Positions 45,367 to 54,184 of a stretch of DNA of 54,184 nucleotides are shown piece by piece. Positions within the stretch are counted from its first letter, which is position 1. Each line of letters begins with the position of its first letter. The notes below the pieces were generated by a model. The model saw only the letters and a program-made list of their open reading frames with translations. It was not told the origin of the DNA and ran no database searches. A program made the position numbers and the translations under genes. Origin of the DNA: Tropicimonas marinistellae (GTDB taxonomy: Bacteria; Pseudomonadota; Alphaproteobacteria; Rhodobacterales; Rhodobacteraceae); assembly GCF_001509585.1 (NCBI RefSeq), contig NZ_LNCI01000019.1:1-54184 (forward strand), given 5' to 3'.

Positions 45367-48300
45367 ACGCGATCATTTCCGCTGCATTCGCACGAACGCG
45401 GGCCGTCGTCATGGCGCTGGTAGTGGTGCTCGCGGTGGGCGCTTACGCCTATGTCTCGATTCCGAAAGAGGCGGATCCAGAGGTGCCTCTGCCCTTCTTC
45501 TACGTCTCGACAGGTCTCGACGGCATCAGCCCGGGCGATGCCGAACGCCTTCTGCTCGAACCGCTGGAAAAGGAACTCACTTCGATCAGCGAACTGGACA
45601 GCCTTGAGTCCTACGCCTCCGAAGGGTCAGCCACCCTCCTGCTGGAATTCAACGCCGGCGCTGACAATGCCGAAGCGCTCGACAATGTTCGTATCGCCGC
45701 CGACCGCGCCGAAAGCGAACTGCCCGACGACGCCTATGACATCACCATCACCGAGGTTAACACGGCCCTTTTCCCGATCATCACGGCGATCCTGTCCGGC
45801 CCGGTACCCGAGCGCACGCTCAACCGGTTGGCCGAAGAATTGCAGGACGAAATCGAAGCGCTCGAAGGCGTGCTGGAAGTCGATATCGGCGGCAAGCGTT
45901 CCGAATTCCTTGAAGTGCTGGTCGATCCCACCGTGTTTCAGACCTACAATCTCAGCTTCGACGAATTGATCGGGCAGATCCAGCGCAACAACCGCCTGAT
46001 TGCAGCGGGAGCCATCGAGACCGGCGTCGGACGCATCATCCTCAAGGTGCCCGGCCTTATCGAAGACCTGGACGACATCATGTCCATGCCGATCAAGGTA
46101 CGTGGAAATGCCGTCGTCACCTTCGGCGACGTCGCCTTGGTTCGCAGGGCATTCGAGGATCCCAGTTCATTTGCCCGCATCAACGGCCAACCGGCCCTGG
46201 CGCTCGAAGTCAAGAAACGCGCCGGTGCCAACATCATCGAGACAGTGTCGGCTGTTCGAACCCTGGTTGCCGAGATGCGTACCGACTGGCCGGATACCGT
46301 GAACGTCACCTACCTGCAGGACCAAAGCGAAACGGTCAAAGACCTGCTGAGCGATCTGGAGGCCAACGTCATCGCCGCCGTGGTCCTGGTGATGATCGTC
46401 ATCGTGTTCGCGCTTGGGTTGCGCTCGGCGATACTGGTGGGATTTGCCATCCCGGGGGCCTTTCTGGCTGGCGTTATCGCGCTTTGGGTCATGGGCTACA
46501 CGATGAACATCGTGGTCTTGTTCTCGTTGATCCTGGTGGTCGGCATGCTCGTGGACGGCGCAATCGTGACCACCGAATTCGCGGACCGGCGACTTCAGGA
46601 AGGTGCAACGCCGCGCGAGGCCTACGCCCGTGCTGCAAAACGGATGGCATGGCCGATCATCGCTTCAACGGCGACAACGCTGAGCGTCTTCTTCCCGTTG
46701 CTGTTCTGGTCCGGCATCATCGGGGAGTTTATGAAATTCCTTCCGATCACGGTGATCCTGACCCTGTTCGCATCGATGTTCATGGCGTTGGTTTTCATTC
46801 CAGTGTTTGGCGGGGTCATCGGTAAGCGGCAGGCTCAGACCGCCGGGGCAAAAGCTGCACTGCATGAGGCCGAGTTTGGCGATCCGCGTCGAATGCAAGG
46901 GGCCACTGGCGCCTATGTCAGGCTGCTCGAATGGGCAATCCTGCGCCCGGGCACGACGTTTCTGCTGGCGATTGCGTTGCTGTTGGGCAGCTTCGGCCTT
47001 TATGGAAAGTTCGGTCGGGGTCTGACGTTCTTTCCCTCCGTCGAGCCGGAATTCATGCAGGTTCAGGTGCGCGCGCGGGACAATTCCTCGATCTTCGAAC
47101 GCGATGCACTGGTACGGGCGGTGGAAGACCGTCTGCTTGGATATGACGAGATTGCCAGCATCTATGCGCGTTCGACGATGAGTGCCGGGCAAGGCGACGA
47201 GGAGACCATTGGCACGCTCCAGCTTGAACTGGTCGACTGGAGCAAACGGCGGACCGCGGAGGAGATCGGCGCCGACATCCGCTTAAGCGTGGCCGACATT
47301 GCAGGCATCGACGTTCAGGTCCAGACAGACAGTGGCGGCCCGAGCTCGGGCAAGCCAATCAACCTGAAGGTCACCTCCCGGTTGCCGGAAGACCAGTTTG
47401 CTGCTGTTGAGACCATCCGGCAAATCATGGGCCAGATGGGAACCTTCACCGACGTCACGGACACCCGCCCGCTTCCCGGCGTCGAGGTTTCCATCCTGGT
47501 CAACCGCGCAGAGGCCGCGCGCTTTGGCGCCGATGTCAGCCTGCTTGGCCAGGCGGTCCAACTGCTGACGCAAGGTATTACCGTTGCGGAGTACCGGCCC
47601 GATGACACCGACGACGCTCTCGACATCCGGGTGCGGTTTCCGCGGCAGGAACGCTCGCTTGCCGAGCTGGGCAACCTGCGCGTTCCAACCTCCGCCGGGC
47701 TGGTCCCGATCTCGAACTTCGTCACGTTCGTACCAACCCCGCGCACCGGTATCATCAGACGATTGGACCAGAAACGCGTAACGACCGTCGAAGCCAATGT
47801 TCTGCCCGGGCTTTTGGTCAACGATCAAGTTAACGCGCTTAGCGCTGCGCTTGCCTCTGCCGACCTGCCGGAAGGCGTCAGCTACAGTTTCGGCGGCGAG
47901 GCCGAAGATCAGGAAGAGAGCATGAACTTCCTCATCAGTGCGTTCCTGGCTGCGGTCTTCCTGATGTTCGGCATACTCATTCTACAATTCAACAGCTTCT
48001 ACCAGGCGTTGGTGGTGATGAGCGCGATCGTCTTTTCAATTGCCGGCGTGCTTTTGGGTCTGTTGGTGACCGGGCGCCCGTTTGGCGTGGTCATGGGGGG
48101 CATAGGGGTAATCGCGCTTGCCGGGATCGTGGTGAACAACAACATCGTCCTGATCGATACTTACAAAGATCTCAAACGCGCGGGGCAAAGCCCGCTGGAG
48201 GCCGCGCTGCGTACCGGCGCCCAGCGATTGCGGCCGGTGGTCCTTACCTCGCTGACGACCTCCCTTGGGCTCATGCCAATGGTCATCGGCGTCAATCTGA

Positions 48301-48473
48301 ACTTCTATACCCGCGAGGTCATCTACGGCGCCCCTTCCACGCAGTGGTGGACAGAACTGTCGGCCGCCATTGCGGGTGGCCTCGTCGTCGCCACGGTTCT
48401 AACCCTCGTCGTCACACCGGCGATGCTGATGCTCGGAGAGAAACGGGCGCTTCGAAGCGTGCCGTCGCCTTAA
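45363..48473 (+). CDS. RND-family inner-membrane efflux transporter
   Basis: The 1036-residue protein has twelve predicted transmembrane helices and two large periplasmic loops, as in AcrB/MexB. It starts with a helix at about 14-32, followed by PKEADPEVPLPFFYVSTGLD-like sequence, here containing the family DPE motif. The proton-relay region is seen in helix 4, VVGMLVDGAIVTTEFADRRL, where AcrB has DD and this protein has a single D preceding GAIV. GIVVNNNIVLIDTYKDLKR lies in the second half. It resembles the group of RND pumps for metabolites and hydrophobic compounds more than the classic AcrB. The substrate is unknown. Confidence 0.92.
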   Translation: MNAIISAAFARTRAVVMALVVVLAVGAYAYVSIPKEADPEVPLPFFYVSTGLDGISPGDAERLLLEPLEKELTSISELDSLESYASEGSATLLLEFNAGADNAEALDNVRIAADRAESELPDDAYDITITEVNTALFPIITAILSGPVPERTLNRLAEELQDEIEALEGVLEVDIGGKRSEFLEVLVDPTVFQTYNLSFDELIGQIQRNNRLIAAGAIETGVGRIILKVPGLIEDLDDIMSMPIKVRGNAVVTFGDVALVRRAFEDPSSFARINGQPALALEVKKRAGANIIETVSAVRTLVAEMRTDWPDTVNVTYLQDQSETVKDLLSDLEANVIAAVVLVMIVIVFALGLRSAILVGFAIPGAFLAGVIALWVMGYTMNIVVLFSLILVVGMLVDGAIVTTEFADRRLQEGATPREAYARAAKRMAWPIIASTATTLSVFFPLLFWSGIIGEFMKFLPITVILTLFASMFMALVFIPVFGGVIGKRQAQTAGAKAALHEAEFGDPRRMQGATGAYVRLLEWAILRPGTTFLLAIALLLGSFGLYGKFGRGLTFFPSVEPEFMQVQVRARDNSSIFERDALVRAVEDRLLGYDEIASIYARSTMSAGQGDEETIGTLQLELVDWSKRRTAEEIGADIRLSVADIAGIDVQVQTDSGGPSSGKPINLKVTSRLPEDQFAAVETIRQIMGQMGTFTDVTDTRPLPGVEVSILVNRAEAARFGADVSLLGQAVQLLTQGITVAEYRPDDTDDALDIRVRFPRQERSLAELGNLRVPTSAGLVPISNFVTFVPTPRTGIIRRLDQKRVTTVEANVLPGLLVNDQVNALSAALASADLPEGVSYSFGGEAEDQEESMNFLISAFLAAVFLMFGILILQFNSFYQALVVMSAIVFSIAGVLLGLLVTGRPFGVVMGGIGVIALAGIVVNNNIVLIDTYKDLKRAGQSPLEAALRTGAQRLRPVVLTSLTTSLGLMPMVIGVNLNFYTREVIYGAPSTQWWTELSAAIAGGLVVATVLTLVVTPAMLMLGEKRALRSVPSP

Positions 48474-48828
48474 AAGGTCTGAGGAACTCACCCCCAACGC
48501 CGGACGGGTGCCGGCTCGGAAGTCAGAGTTGATGTGAGGCGCCCTGTGCCGACCTCAGATGTATCCCGACTGTGAGCCTGCAACGAATGTCGGCTTCGAC
48601 GGGTCGCCGCGGTGCAAGAGAATTGCGGCATGAACGGCAGCAGTGGGTCGGTCGCTACACATGGAAGTCTGTTACGCTTACGAAGCCATCACAATGCGCG
48701 TGGGTCGGCAACGCGTAGCAATGCGCCCCGACAGACGCACCGCGAGCCGGGCAGCGTCGCCTTGAGCCCGTGCCGCGCGATGCCGTCGAGACCCCGTGTC
48801 AGCGGTGCCATGAGCGCCGCCGTGCGTC
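48474..48828. other. Gene-free stretch after the RND gene
   Basis: About 355 bases between the RND stop and the end of the ParB-like reading frame. On the minus strand a 41-codon stretch beginning MAPLTRGLDGIARHGLKATL (start at 48811) is open, but it is not recognisable and may be debris of a gene once downstream of the ParB-like one. No RNA gene or clear terminator is seen. Confidence 0.35.
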
Positions 48829-48918
48829 TCACTCCTGGCCGAACCAGCGTTCCATCTGGTCGAGCACGTCGTCGATGAGGCCCGGCGATTTCGCTTCCGG
48901 GCCGGAGAAGCGGAGGAT

Positions 48919-49659
48919 TCAGCCGGTGCGGGTGAGTTCGCGGCGCACCGTAAGGCCATGGCGGATCCGGGCCATGCGGCGGGGGGCGCGGGGCGTGCCG
49001 GGGGTGGCTTCGCCGGGGCGCGGGTTCAGCGCCTCGTCGATCACCGGGGCGAGGGCGGCCCATTGGCTGGCGAGCGAATGGGTGGCGCGGCTCGGCAAGG
49101 CATCGTGCAGCAGGTCTTCCCAGCCCGAGCGCAGCGCGCCCGCGAGGCGGTCGAGCCGGGCGGTGGAGAGGCGTTCGGGCGTGGCGAAGCAGCCGTCGAA
49201 GGCCTCGGCGACCATCAGGTGCCCGCGCAGGCGCGAGCGTTTCTGGCGCGAGAGGGCGGGGAAGAGGCCGTCGATGGCGGCGTCTGGCGTGTCGAAGAGC
49301 CCGGCGGCGAGGCAGGTGAGGATGAGCCGCGCCTTCTCCCACGGGCTGATCTGGGCGCGGATCTCGTTCTCGGTGACCATGGCGGCGAGCGCTTCGGGGA
49401 TGTCCGCGGGGCGGCGCAGGAAGGCGGGGATGGTTTCGCGGCCGAGGTCGCGGAAGACGGCGAGGCGGCGGTGGCCGGAGATCAGGCCGTAGGGGCGGGG
49501 GCCCTCGCAAGCGAAGATCTCGACCGGCTGGCGCAGGCCGTCGCGCAGGATCGAGAGGCGCAGTTCGGCGAAGGCCTCGTGATCGCTGGCGGCGCGGTCG
49601 CGGGGCAGGGCCTCGGCGTCGATGTCGGACAGGGCGATGTCGTGGAGGGGGGCGGGCAT
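48919..49659 (-). CDS. ParB/RepB-like partition protein, shortened by an in-frame stop
   Basis: The 246-residue protein has a ParB N-terminal domain: IALSDIDAEALPRDRA, LRLSILRDGLRQPVEIF, and the arginine-rich CTP-binding box YGLISGHRRLAVFRDLG, followed by ENEIRAQISPWEKARLIL. A helix-turn-helix-like region and a RepB-type C-terminal part follow. The TGA at 48919-48921 interrupts a frame that continues for 29 protein-like residues (ILRFSGPEAKSPGLIDDVL and onward) to a stop at 48829. GGAGACAG precedes the start at 49659. No ParA partner is beside it. The gene is markedly GC-rich at third positions, suggesting plasmid origin. Confidence 0.8.
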   Translation of the reverse strand: MPAPLHDIALSDIDAEALPRDRAASDHEAFAELRLSILRDGLRQPVEIFACEGPRPYGLISGHRRLAVFRDLGRETIPAFLRRPADIPEALAAMVTENEIRAQISPWEKARLILTCLAAGLFDTPDAAIDGLFPALSRQKRSRLRGHLMVAEAFDGCFATPERLSTARLDRLAGALRSGWEDLLHDALPSRATHSLASQWAALAPVIDEALNPRPGEATPGTPRAPRRMARIRHGLTVRRELTRTG

Positions 49660-49786
49660 GTCTGTCTCCTGGAAGCTCCGGGAGAGTATGCCGCGGGTCG
49701 CGCGCCGTTGCGCGCGGGGCCGGCGGGGCGTCCGCTGGCGCAGGGTCGCGGCGGGCGCCGCCATGGCAGCGCCCGCCGACGAAAGG

Positions 49787-50272
49787 TCAGCCCTCGGGCA
49801 GGATCACCTTGTCGACGACATGGATGACGCCGTTGGAGGCCATGATGTCGGCCTGCACGACTTCGGCGTCGTTGATCATCACGCCGTCGCGCCCGTCGAC
49901 CGTGAGCTTGCCGCCATTGACCGTCTTGGCGGTCACGGTCTGGCCGGCCACGTCCGCCGCCATCACCTTGGCCGGGACCACGTGGTAGGTCAGGATGGAG
50001 ACGAGCTGGTCCTTGTTCTCGGGCAGAAGCAGGGATTCGACGGTGCCGTCGGGCAGGGCCGCGAACGCGTCATCGGTGGGGGCGAAGACGGTGAAGGGAC
50101 CGTCGCCCTTGAGTGTGTCGACAAGCCCGGCCGCGGTGACGGCGGCCACGAGGGTTTCGAAGGACCCTGCGCCGACGGCGGTGTCGACGATGTCCATCGA
50201 GTGGCCGTCCGCGAGGGCGGGGCCGGACAGCATGGTGGCCGAGGCGAGGGCGAGGAACGTTCTGCGGATCAT
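49787..50272 (-). CDS. Secreted fasciclin-domain protein
   Basis: The 161-residue protein has a Sec signal peptide (1-21, cleaved near ALADGHS) and one FAS1/fasciclin domain: [37 protein letters not shown] (H1 region) and [10 protein letters not shown], ending [15 protein letters not shown] (H2 region). FAS1 domains mediate adhesion and ligand binding. In bacteria such single-domain secreted proteins are common and their role is poorly known. It is divergent from the FMN protein at 50561. Confidence 0.92.
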   Translation of the reverse strand: MIRRTFLALASATMLSGPALADGHSMDIVDTAVGAGSFETLVAAVTAAGLVDTLKGDGPFTVFAPTDDAFAALPDGTVESLLLPENKDQLVSILTYHVVPAKVMAADVAGQTVTAKTVNGGKLTVDGRDGVMINDAEVVQADIMASNGVIHVVDKVILPEG

Positions 50273-50560
50273 ATCCGGATCTCCTTGTGTGTTCAGACTT
50301 CGAACGCCCGAACTGGACGTCGAATATCCCTACGCGGCCGGTCCGGATGTGGATGTGCCATGCGCGCGCCGAAATCTCGAAAATCGTGGTTGATATCCGC
50401 CCGGCGCGCGCTAAGCCCGGCGGTGGCGCGAGGTCAAGTCACGAAGCGATGACGATATGTGATCGCCGGGGCCGGGGATGCGGGCAAATTTCTTGCTCCA
50501 CCCGGTGCGGCGCGTCAGGGTGAGGCTGTGCTGTGGAGCGGGGCCGGGGAGGATGTCGGA

Positions 50561-52114
50561 ATGGATGGAGTCATGGGCTGGACGCTGTGGTCGCTCCAGA
50601 TGCTGTCGCTGTCGTTCGTCTTCATCATCGGGGTGGTCCTGTTCGTGGCGGTGAGCTTCTTCGTCGCCGACCGGTTCCAGACCAAGGACGCGATCCGGCG
50701 GAACTACCCGGTGATCGGGCGGTTCCGGGGATGGTTCTCGGAGCTGGGCGAGTTCTTCCGGCAATACTTCTTCGCCATGGATCGCGAGGAGCTGCCGTTC
50801 AACCGGGCGCAGCGGGAATGGGTGGACCATGCCGCCGACGGGGAAAGCAACATGGTGGCCTTCGGATCGACGCGGAATATCGGCGCGGTCGGCACGACGA
50901 TCTTCGTGAATGCGGCCTTTCCGCCGATCGACGGGCAGTTCGCGTCGACCGAACCGATGGTCATCGGACCCGAGTGCCGAACGCCGTTTGTCGCGCGGTC
51001 GATCATCAACCTGTCCGGCATGAGCTTCGGCGCGATCTCCAGGCCAGCGGTGCGTGCCCTGAGCCGGGGCGCGGCGCGCGCCGGGATCTGGATGAACACG
51101 GGGGAGGGCGGGCTCTCGCCCTATCACCTGGAGGGCGGTTGCGACATCGTCTTCCAGATCGGCACGGCGAAATACGGTGTCCGTGACGAGGACGGAAAGC
51201 TGTCGGACGAGAAACTGCGCCAGGTGGCGATGCACGAGCAGGTGCGAATGTTCGAGATCAAGCTCAGCCAGGGCGCGAAACCGGGCAAGGGCGGGATATT
51301 GCCGGGCGCGAAGATCACGCCGGAGATATCCGCGATACGGGGCATCCCCGCGGGGCGGGACAGCATTTCGCCGAACCGGCACGAGGAGGTCGACGACTGG
51401 GATGATCTTCTCGACCTGGTTGCGCATGTCCGCGAGGTGACCGGCAAGCCCGTGGGGTTCAAATGCGTCATCGGCTCGCCAACGCAGTTCCGGGAGTTCT
51501 TCGACCGGCTCGCATTGCGCGGCGAAGCGGCGGCGCCGGACTTCATCACGATCGACGGGGGCGAGGGCGGCACCGGGGCGGCGCCGATGCCTTTGATCGA
51601 CCTCATGGGGATGCCGATCCGGGAATCGCTGCCGCGCGTCGCCAACCTGCGCGACGAGTTCGGACTGAAGGATCGGATTCGCCTGATCGCCTCGGGCAAG
51701 CTCGTGAACCCCGGCGATGTCGCCTGGGCGCTGGCGGCGGGCGCGGATTTCGTCACCTCGGCGCGCGGGTTCATGTTTGCGCTCGGCTGCATCCAGGCGC
51801 TGAAATGCGACCGCAATACCTGCCCGACGGGAATAACGACCCACGATCCGCGTCTCCAGAAAGGGCTGGTCGTGGAGGAAAAGGAGGCGCGCGTCGCGCA
51901 ATACGCATCCGCGCTCACCCACGAGGTGGAGGTGATCGCCCATTCGGTCGGCGTGAGCGAGCCGCGCCAGATTCGGCGCCGGCATGTCCGTATCGTGCAG
52001 TCGGACGGCACGTCGATTCCGATGAACGAGATCTACCCCAGTTATCGTGCCGGGGAGTTGCCGCCCAAGTTCCAGCGGCCGCCGGATGCGGGCCATACGC
52101 TGCACCTGCCCTGA
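50561..52114 (+). CDS. FMN-binding glutamate-synthase-like membrane protein
   Basis: The 517-residue protein has an N-terminal transmembrane segment (about 8-35, LSLSFVFIIGVVLFVAVSFF). The FMN-binding glutamate synthase (GltS) domain follows: IINLSGMSFGAISRPAVRALSRGA split by the FMN site, GEGGLSPYHLEGG, KPGKGGILPG, ISPNRHEEVDDW, ITIDGGEGGTGAAP, and CNRNTCPTGITT-like sequence here CDRNTCPTGITT with the cysteine cluster. Unlike true glutamate synthase there is no amidotransferase domain. The electron donor is unknown. The start at 50561 is supported by GGGGAGGA seven bases upstream. It lies 113 bases before msrP and may be co-transcribed. Confidence 0.9.
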   Translation: MDGVMGWTLWSLQMLSLSFVFIIGVVLFVAVSFFVADRFQTKDAIRRNYPVIGRFRGWFSELGEFFRQYFFAMDREELPFNRAQREWVDHAADGESNMVAFGSTRNIGAVGTTIFVNAAFPPIDGQFASTEPMVIGPECRTPFVARSIINLSGMSFGAISRPAVRALSRGAARAGIWMNTGEGGLSPYHLEGGCDIVFQIGTAKYGVRDEDGKLSDEKLRQVAMHEQVRMFEIKLSQGAKPGKGGILPGAKITPEISAIRGIPAGRDSISPNRHEEVDDWDDLLDLVAHVREVTGKPVGFKCVIGSPTQFREFFDRLALRGEAAAPDFITIDGGEGGTGAAPMPLIDLMGMPIRESLPRVANLRDEFGLKDRIRLIASGKLVNPGDVAWALAAGADFVTSARGFMFALGCIQALKCDRNTCPTGITTHDPRLQKGLVVEEKEARVAQYASALTHEVEVIAHSVGVSEPRQIRRRHVRIVQSDGTSIPMNEIYPSYRAGELPPKFQRPPDAGHTLHLP

Positions 52115-52227
52115 CCGATGCGCGCCCTGCGGCCTGACAATCGTCAACGTTCGCGTGATATTTGATGTCAGAGCCGCAACTTGCGGGATTTTTGCCGTAT
52201 CTAGAAGGAAATCGCAGGAGGACCGAA

Positions 52228-53157
52228 ATGGCCGGACGCTGGAAGAACGACCTTGGATGGTCGGATGTGACACCGAAAGTCGCGTGGATGAACCGCCGGC
52301 AGATCATGTTTGCCGCGGGGGCGGCGACGTTCGGCGCCATCGCCGGGCCGGTTCAGGCGAAACTGGGCGCGGCCGCCTCGCAGTATTCCACCGCAGAGAC
52401 CCCGAACACGTTGGAAGAGGTCACCAGCTTCAACAATTTCTACGAGTTCGGGACGGGGAAAGAAGACCCCAAGCGGAATGCCCACACGCTGACGACCGAC
52501 GGCTGGCAAGTCGAGATCGACGGGCTCGTCGAGCGGCCCGGCACGTGGAGCATGGATGACGTACTCAAGGGCACGTCGCTGGAAGAACGGATCTACCGGC
52601 TGCGGTGCGTCGAAGGCTGGTCCATGGTGATACCCTGGGTGGGGTTCGAACTGGCCGACCTGCTGAACCGGGCGGGCGTGCAGCCGGGAGCCAAATACGT
52701 CGCCTTCGAAACGGCGCTGCGGCCCGACGAGATGCCCGGCACGCGGACCCGGGTGCTGGAGTGGCCCTATGTCGAGGGACTCCGCCTGGACGAGGCGATG
52801 AACCCGCTGACGATCCTGGCAACCGGGCTCTACGACGAACCCATTCCGAACCAGAACGGCGCGCCGATCCGGCTGGTCGTGCCGTGGAAATACGGTTTCA
52901 AGTCGATCAAGTCGATCGTCCGCATCACGCTGACCGAGGACGAGCCTCCGACCTCCTGGAACAAGGCGATCCCGCGCGAATACGGATTCTACTCCAATGT
53001 GAACCCGGAGGTGGATCATCCGCGCTGGAGCCAGGCGACGGAGCGGCGGATCGGCGGCGGTTTGTTCGTGAAGCGTATTCCGACGCAGAAGTTCAACGGA
53101 TATGGCGACGAGGTCGCCGGGCTTTATACCGGTATGGACCTCAGCAAGTTCTATTGA
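52228..53157 (+). CDS. msrP: Periplasmic methionine sulfoxide reductase catalytic subunit MsrP
   Basis: MsrP reduces oxidised methionines in periplasmic proteins with a molybdopterin cofactor and electrons from MsrQ. The 309-residue protein has a twin-arginine signal ([16 protein letters not shown], Arg23-Arg24). The molybdopterin domain contains the Mo-ligating Cys127 ([15 protein letters not shown]) and the typical end [12 protein letters not shown] and [26 protein letters not shown] precedes the ATG. It was earlier called YedY. It is followed after 3 bases by a GDCCVxC-type gene and then msrQ. Confidence 0.95.
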   Translation: MAGRWKNDLGWSDVTPKVAWMNRRQIMFAAGAATFGAIAGPVQAKLGAAASQYSTAETPNTLEEVTSFNNFYEFGTGKEDPKRNAHTLTTDGWQVEIDGLVERPGTWSMDDVLKGTSLEERIYRLRCVEGWSMVIPWVGFELADLLNRAGVQPGAKYVAFETALRPDEMPGTRTRVLEWPYVEGLRLDEAMNPLTILATGLYDEPIPNQNGAPIRLVVPWKYGFKSIKSIVRITLTEDEPPTSWNKAIPREYGFYSNVNPEVDHPRWSQATERRIGGGLFVKRIPTQKFNGYGDEVAGLYTGMDLSKFY

Positions 53158-53160
53158 GCC

Positions 53161-53367
53161 ATGAGCGACCGGTCGAACGTGCTGACCTGCCCTGACTGCG
53201 GACATCGTACGGAAGCGACCATGCCGACCGATGCCTGCCAGTGGTTCTTCGAGTGCCCCGCCTGCGCGGCGCTGCTGCGGCCGTTGCCGGGCGATTGCTG
53301 TGTCTTCTGTTCCTTCGGTGAAATGCCCTGCCCGCCGGTCCGGCAGGAAAGAGAGTGCTGCACATGA
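53161..53367 (+). CDS. GDCCVxC-type cysteine-rich protein
   Basis: A 68-residue protein with nine Cys. It starts with a zinc-ribbon-like CPDCGHRTEATMP, continues with CQWFFECPACAALLRPLPG and ends with the hallmark GDCCVFCSFGEMPCPP. The family is known as GDCCVxC-domain (seleno)proteins, in which selenocysteine occurs in some members; here all positions are Cys. Its biochemical role is unknown. It lies 3 bases after msrP and overlaps msrQ by 4 bases (ATGA), so it is inside the operon. The Cys-rich sequence and neighbours suggest a redox or metal-handling role, which is inference. Confidence 0.85.
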   Translation: MSDRSNVLTCPDCGHRTEATMPTDACQWFFECPACAALLRPLPGDCCVFCSFGEMPCPPVRQERECCT

Positions 53368-54002
53368 CCCCCTCCCAGACGATCAACGGCGCGCTGCGCC
53401 ATGTTCCCGCCTGGCCGCTCTATATTCTCGGGGCGGTGCCCGTGGCCTGGCTGTTCTGGCAGGGTGTGACGGGTGGGCTCGGCGTCGATCCGGTCAAGGC
53501 GATCGAGCACCAGCTGGGGCTCTGGGGCCTGTGGCTGCTGATCGCCGGGCTGGCGGTCACGCCCCTGGGGCGGTTTACCGGGGTGCGCCTGATCAAGTTC
53601 CGCCGCGCCATCGGCCTGCTCGCCTTCTTCTATATCCTCGTGCACCTGCTGGTCTGGCTGATTCTGGACGTTCAGATTCCGGCGTTGATCTGGCAGGACA
53701 TCGTGAAGCGCCCCTATATCACCATCGGCATGGTGGCATTCGTCCTGATGCTGCCGCTGGCGCTGACCTCGAACAATTGGTCCGTGCGGCGCCTCGGCGC
53801 CCTGAGGTGGCGGAAACTGCACCGTCTCACCTATGTTGTGGTTCCGCTGGGGGCGATCCACTACGTGATGTTGGTGAAGGGCTGGCAGATGGAACCAATC
53901 TACTACCTCGCCGCCATTCTCGGGCTGCTCGCACTGCGCAAGGTTCCCAAATCCATCGGGATGCCGGCCCTGTTCGCACGGGGACGTCCGACGCGCCCCT
54001 GA
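53364..54002 (+). CDS. msrQ: Heme-binding membrane subunit MsrQ
   Basis: MsrQ is the cytochrome-b-type inner-membrane protein that feeds electrons from quinones or flavin to MsrP. The 212-residue protein has six predicted transmembrane segments and the ferric-reductase-like pattern with conserved His in ILVHLLVWLILD and RLTYVVVPLGAIHYVM. GRFTGVRLIKFRRAIGLL is characteristic. The ATG at 53364 overlaps the stop of the GDCCVxC gene; a GTG at 53355 is an alternative. Formerly YedZ. It is the last complete gene of the window. Confidence 0.94.
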   Translation: MTPSQTINGALRHVPAWPLYILGAVPVAWLFWQGVTGGLGVDPVKAIEHQLGLWGLWLLIAGLAVTPLGRFTGVRLIKFRRAIGLLAFFYILVHLLVWLILDVQIPALIWQDIVKRPYITIGMVAFVLMLPLALTSNNWSVRRLGALRWRKLHRLTYVVVPLGAIHYVMLVKGWQMEPIYYLAAILGLLALRKVPKSIGMPALFARGRPTRP

Positions 54003-54059
54003 GTCTCCCTGCCGACTCGCCCGGTGCGTGGTTTTTGCGCCGGCCGCATCCTCCCACGC

Positions 54060-54184
54060 TGGGTTTTGTGGACGTCCGGGGAGTTTTTTATCCCGTAAGG
54101 CATTGATATTGTTTTTCTTTCCAAGAAATCCCAAAAAACTGTCATGTTTCTGCAAAAAACCCCTTGCGGGTATTGGTTAGTATC
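54060..54184 (+). promoter_or_regulatory. AT-rich promoter-like end of window
   Basis: After msrQ the sequence becomes AT-rich with several A and T runs (around 54085-54160) and ends with CCCTTGCGGGTATTGG. TTGCGG at 54164-54169 could be a -35 element; a -10 element 17 bases later would lie beyond the window. An A/T-rich upstream region before such a -35 is common at strong stable-RNA promoters, so an rRNA or tRNA operon may follow, but it is not in the sequence given. Confidence 0.3.

Noticed and set aside
48689-49510. Minus-strand 273-codon frame overlapping the ParB-like gene
   Set aside because: The translation is nearly all Arg and Pro, typical of a shifted frame in very GC-rich DNA; the overlapping ParB-like frame has clear motifs.
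50411-52273. Minus-strand open frame of 620 codons antisense to the FMN protein
   Set aside because: It is a codon shadow of a clearly recognisable GltS-domain protein.
1-54184. CRISPR array, insertion sequence or complete prophage
   Set aside because: No regularly spaced repeats, transposase-like protein, terminal inverted repeats or phage structural genes were seen.

Overview
This window is a high-GC bacterial chromosome segment. The gene content points to an alphaproteobacterium of the Rhodobacterales (Roseobacter/Rhodobacter type): short-leader rplK-rplA, a class 2 quinone-dependent PyrD, a PrpE-type acyl-CoA synthetase, paired MerR regulators beside beta-oxidation genes, a Hint_2-type protein, and MsrP/MsrQ. 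This assignment is inferred from protein families; no rRNA gene lies in the window.

Layout. Positions 1-1650 look like accessory DNA: two overlapping unknown genes and two tiny ORFs, bounded on the right by tRNA-Arg(ACG), whose 3' end faces the accessory side. Positions 2190-5940 hold an unknown membrane protein divergent from secE-nusG and rplK-rplA. The latter ends in a clear terminator and is not followed by rplJ/rplL/rpoB. Next come a GST, glyA, nadK, prpE and a Nudix hydrolase. Positions 11832-16367 are a tightly overlapping nucleoside-salvage operon (cdd-deoA-deoB-add-upp). A secreted SPOR-domain protein, an apparent M48-like pseudopeptidase and a Hint-like protein without a catalytic Cys follow.

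Positions 19579-26600 form one leftward fatty-acid/organic-acid oxidation operon: MerR, acyl-CoA dehydrogenase, a small ribbon-helix-helix-like protein, GST, thiolase, cupin and FadB-like multifunctional enzyme. A second MerR gene is divergent from two hotdog thioesterases and a MATE exporter. Then come an NTF2-like protein, pyrD with a DUF952 gene, a secreted 5'-nucleotidase, a polyamine-type binding protein and clpB.

Positions 37611-43721 are the most interesting region. A DevBCA-like exporter (MFP, permease, ATPase) is divergent from a CpxR/CpxA-like two-component system, followed by a CPBP-family membrane protein. Two intergenic regions here, one before the exporter and regulator and one before the CPBP gene, carry the same element: four pentamers (GTAAA/GTCAA) whose starts are spaced 10, 11 and 10 bp, facing the exporter and the CPBP gene in the same sense. 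This reads as a self-contained envelope-stress regulon.

The right end holds an RND efflux pair without an outer-membrane gene, a ParB/RepB-like gene with a premature in-frame stop, a fasciclin protein, an FMN-binding glutamate-synthase-like protein, and an msrP-msrQ methionine sulfoxide reductase operon with a GDCCVxC-type cysteine protein gene between its two subunits. The last 180 bases are AT-rich and look like the start of a strong promoter cut off by the window edge.
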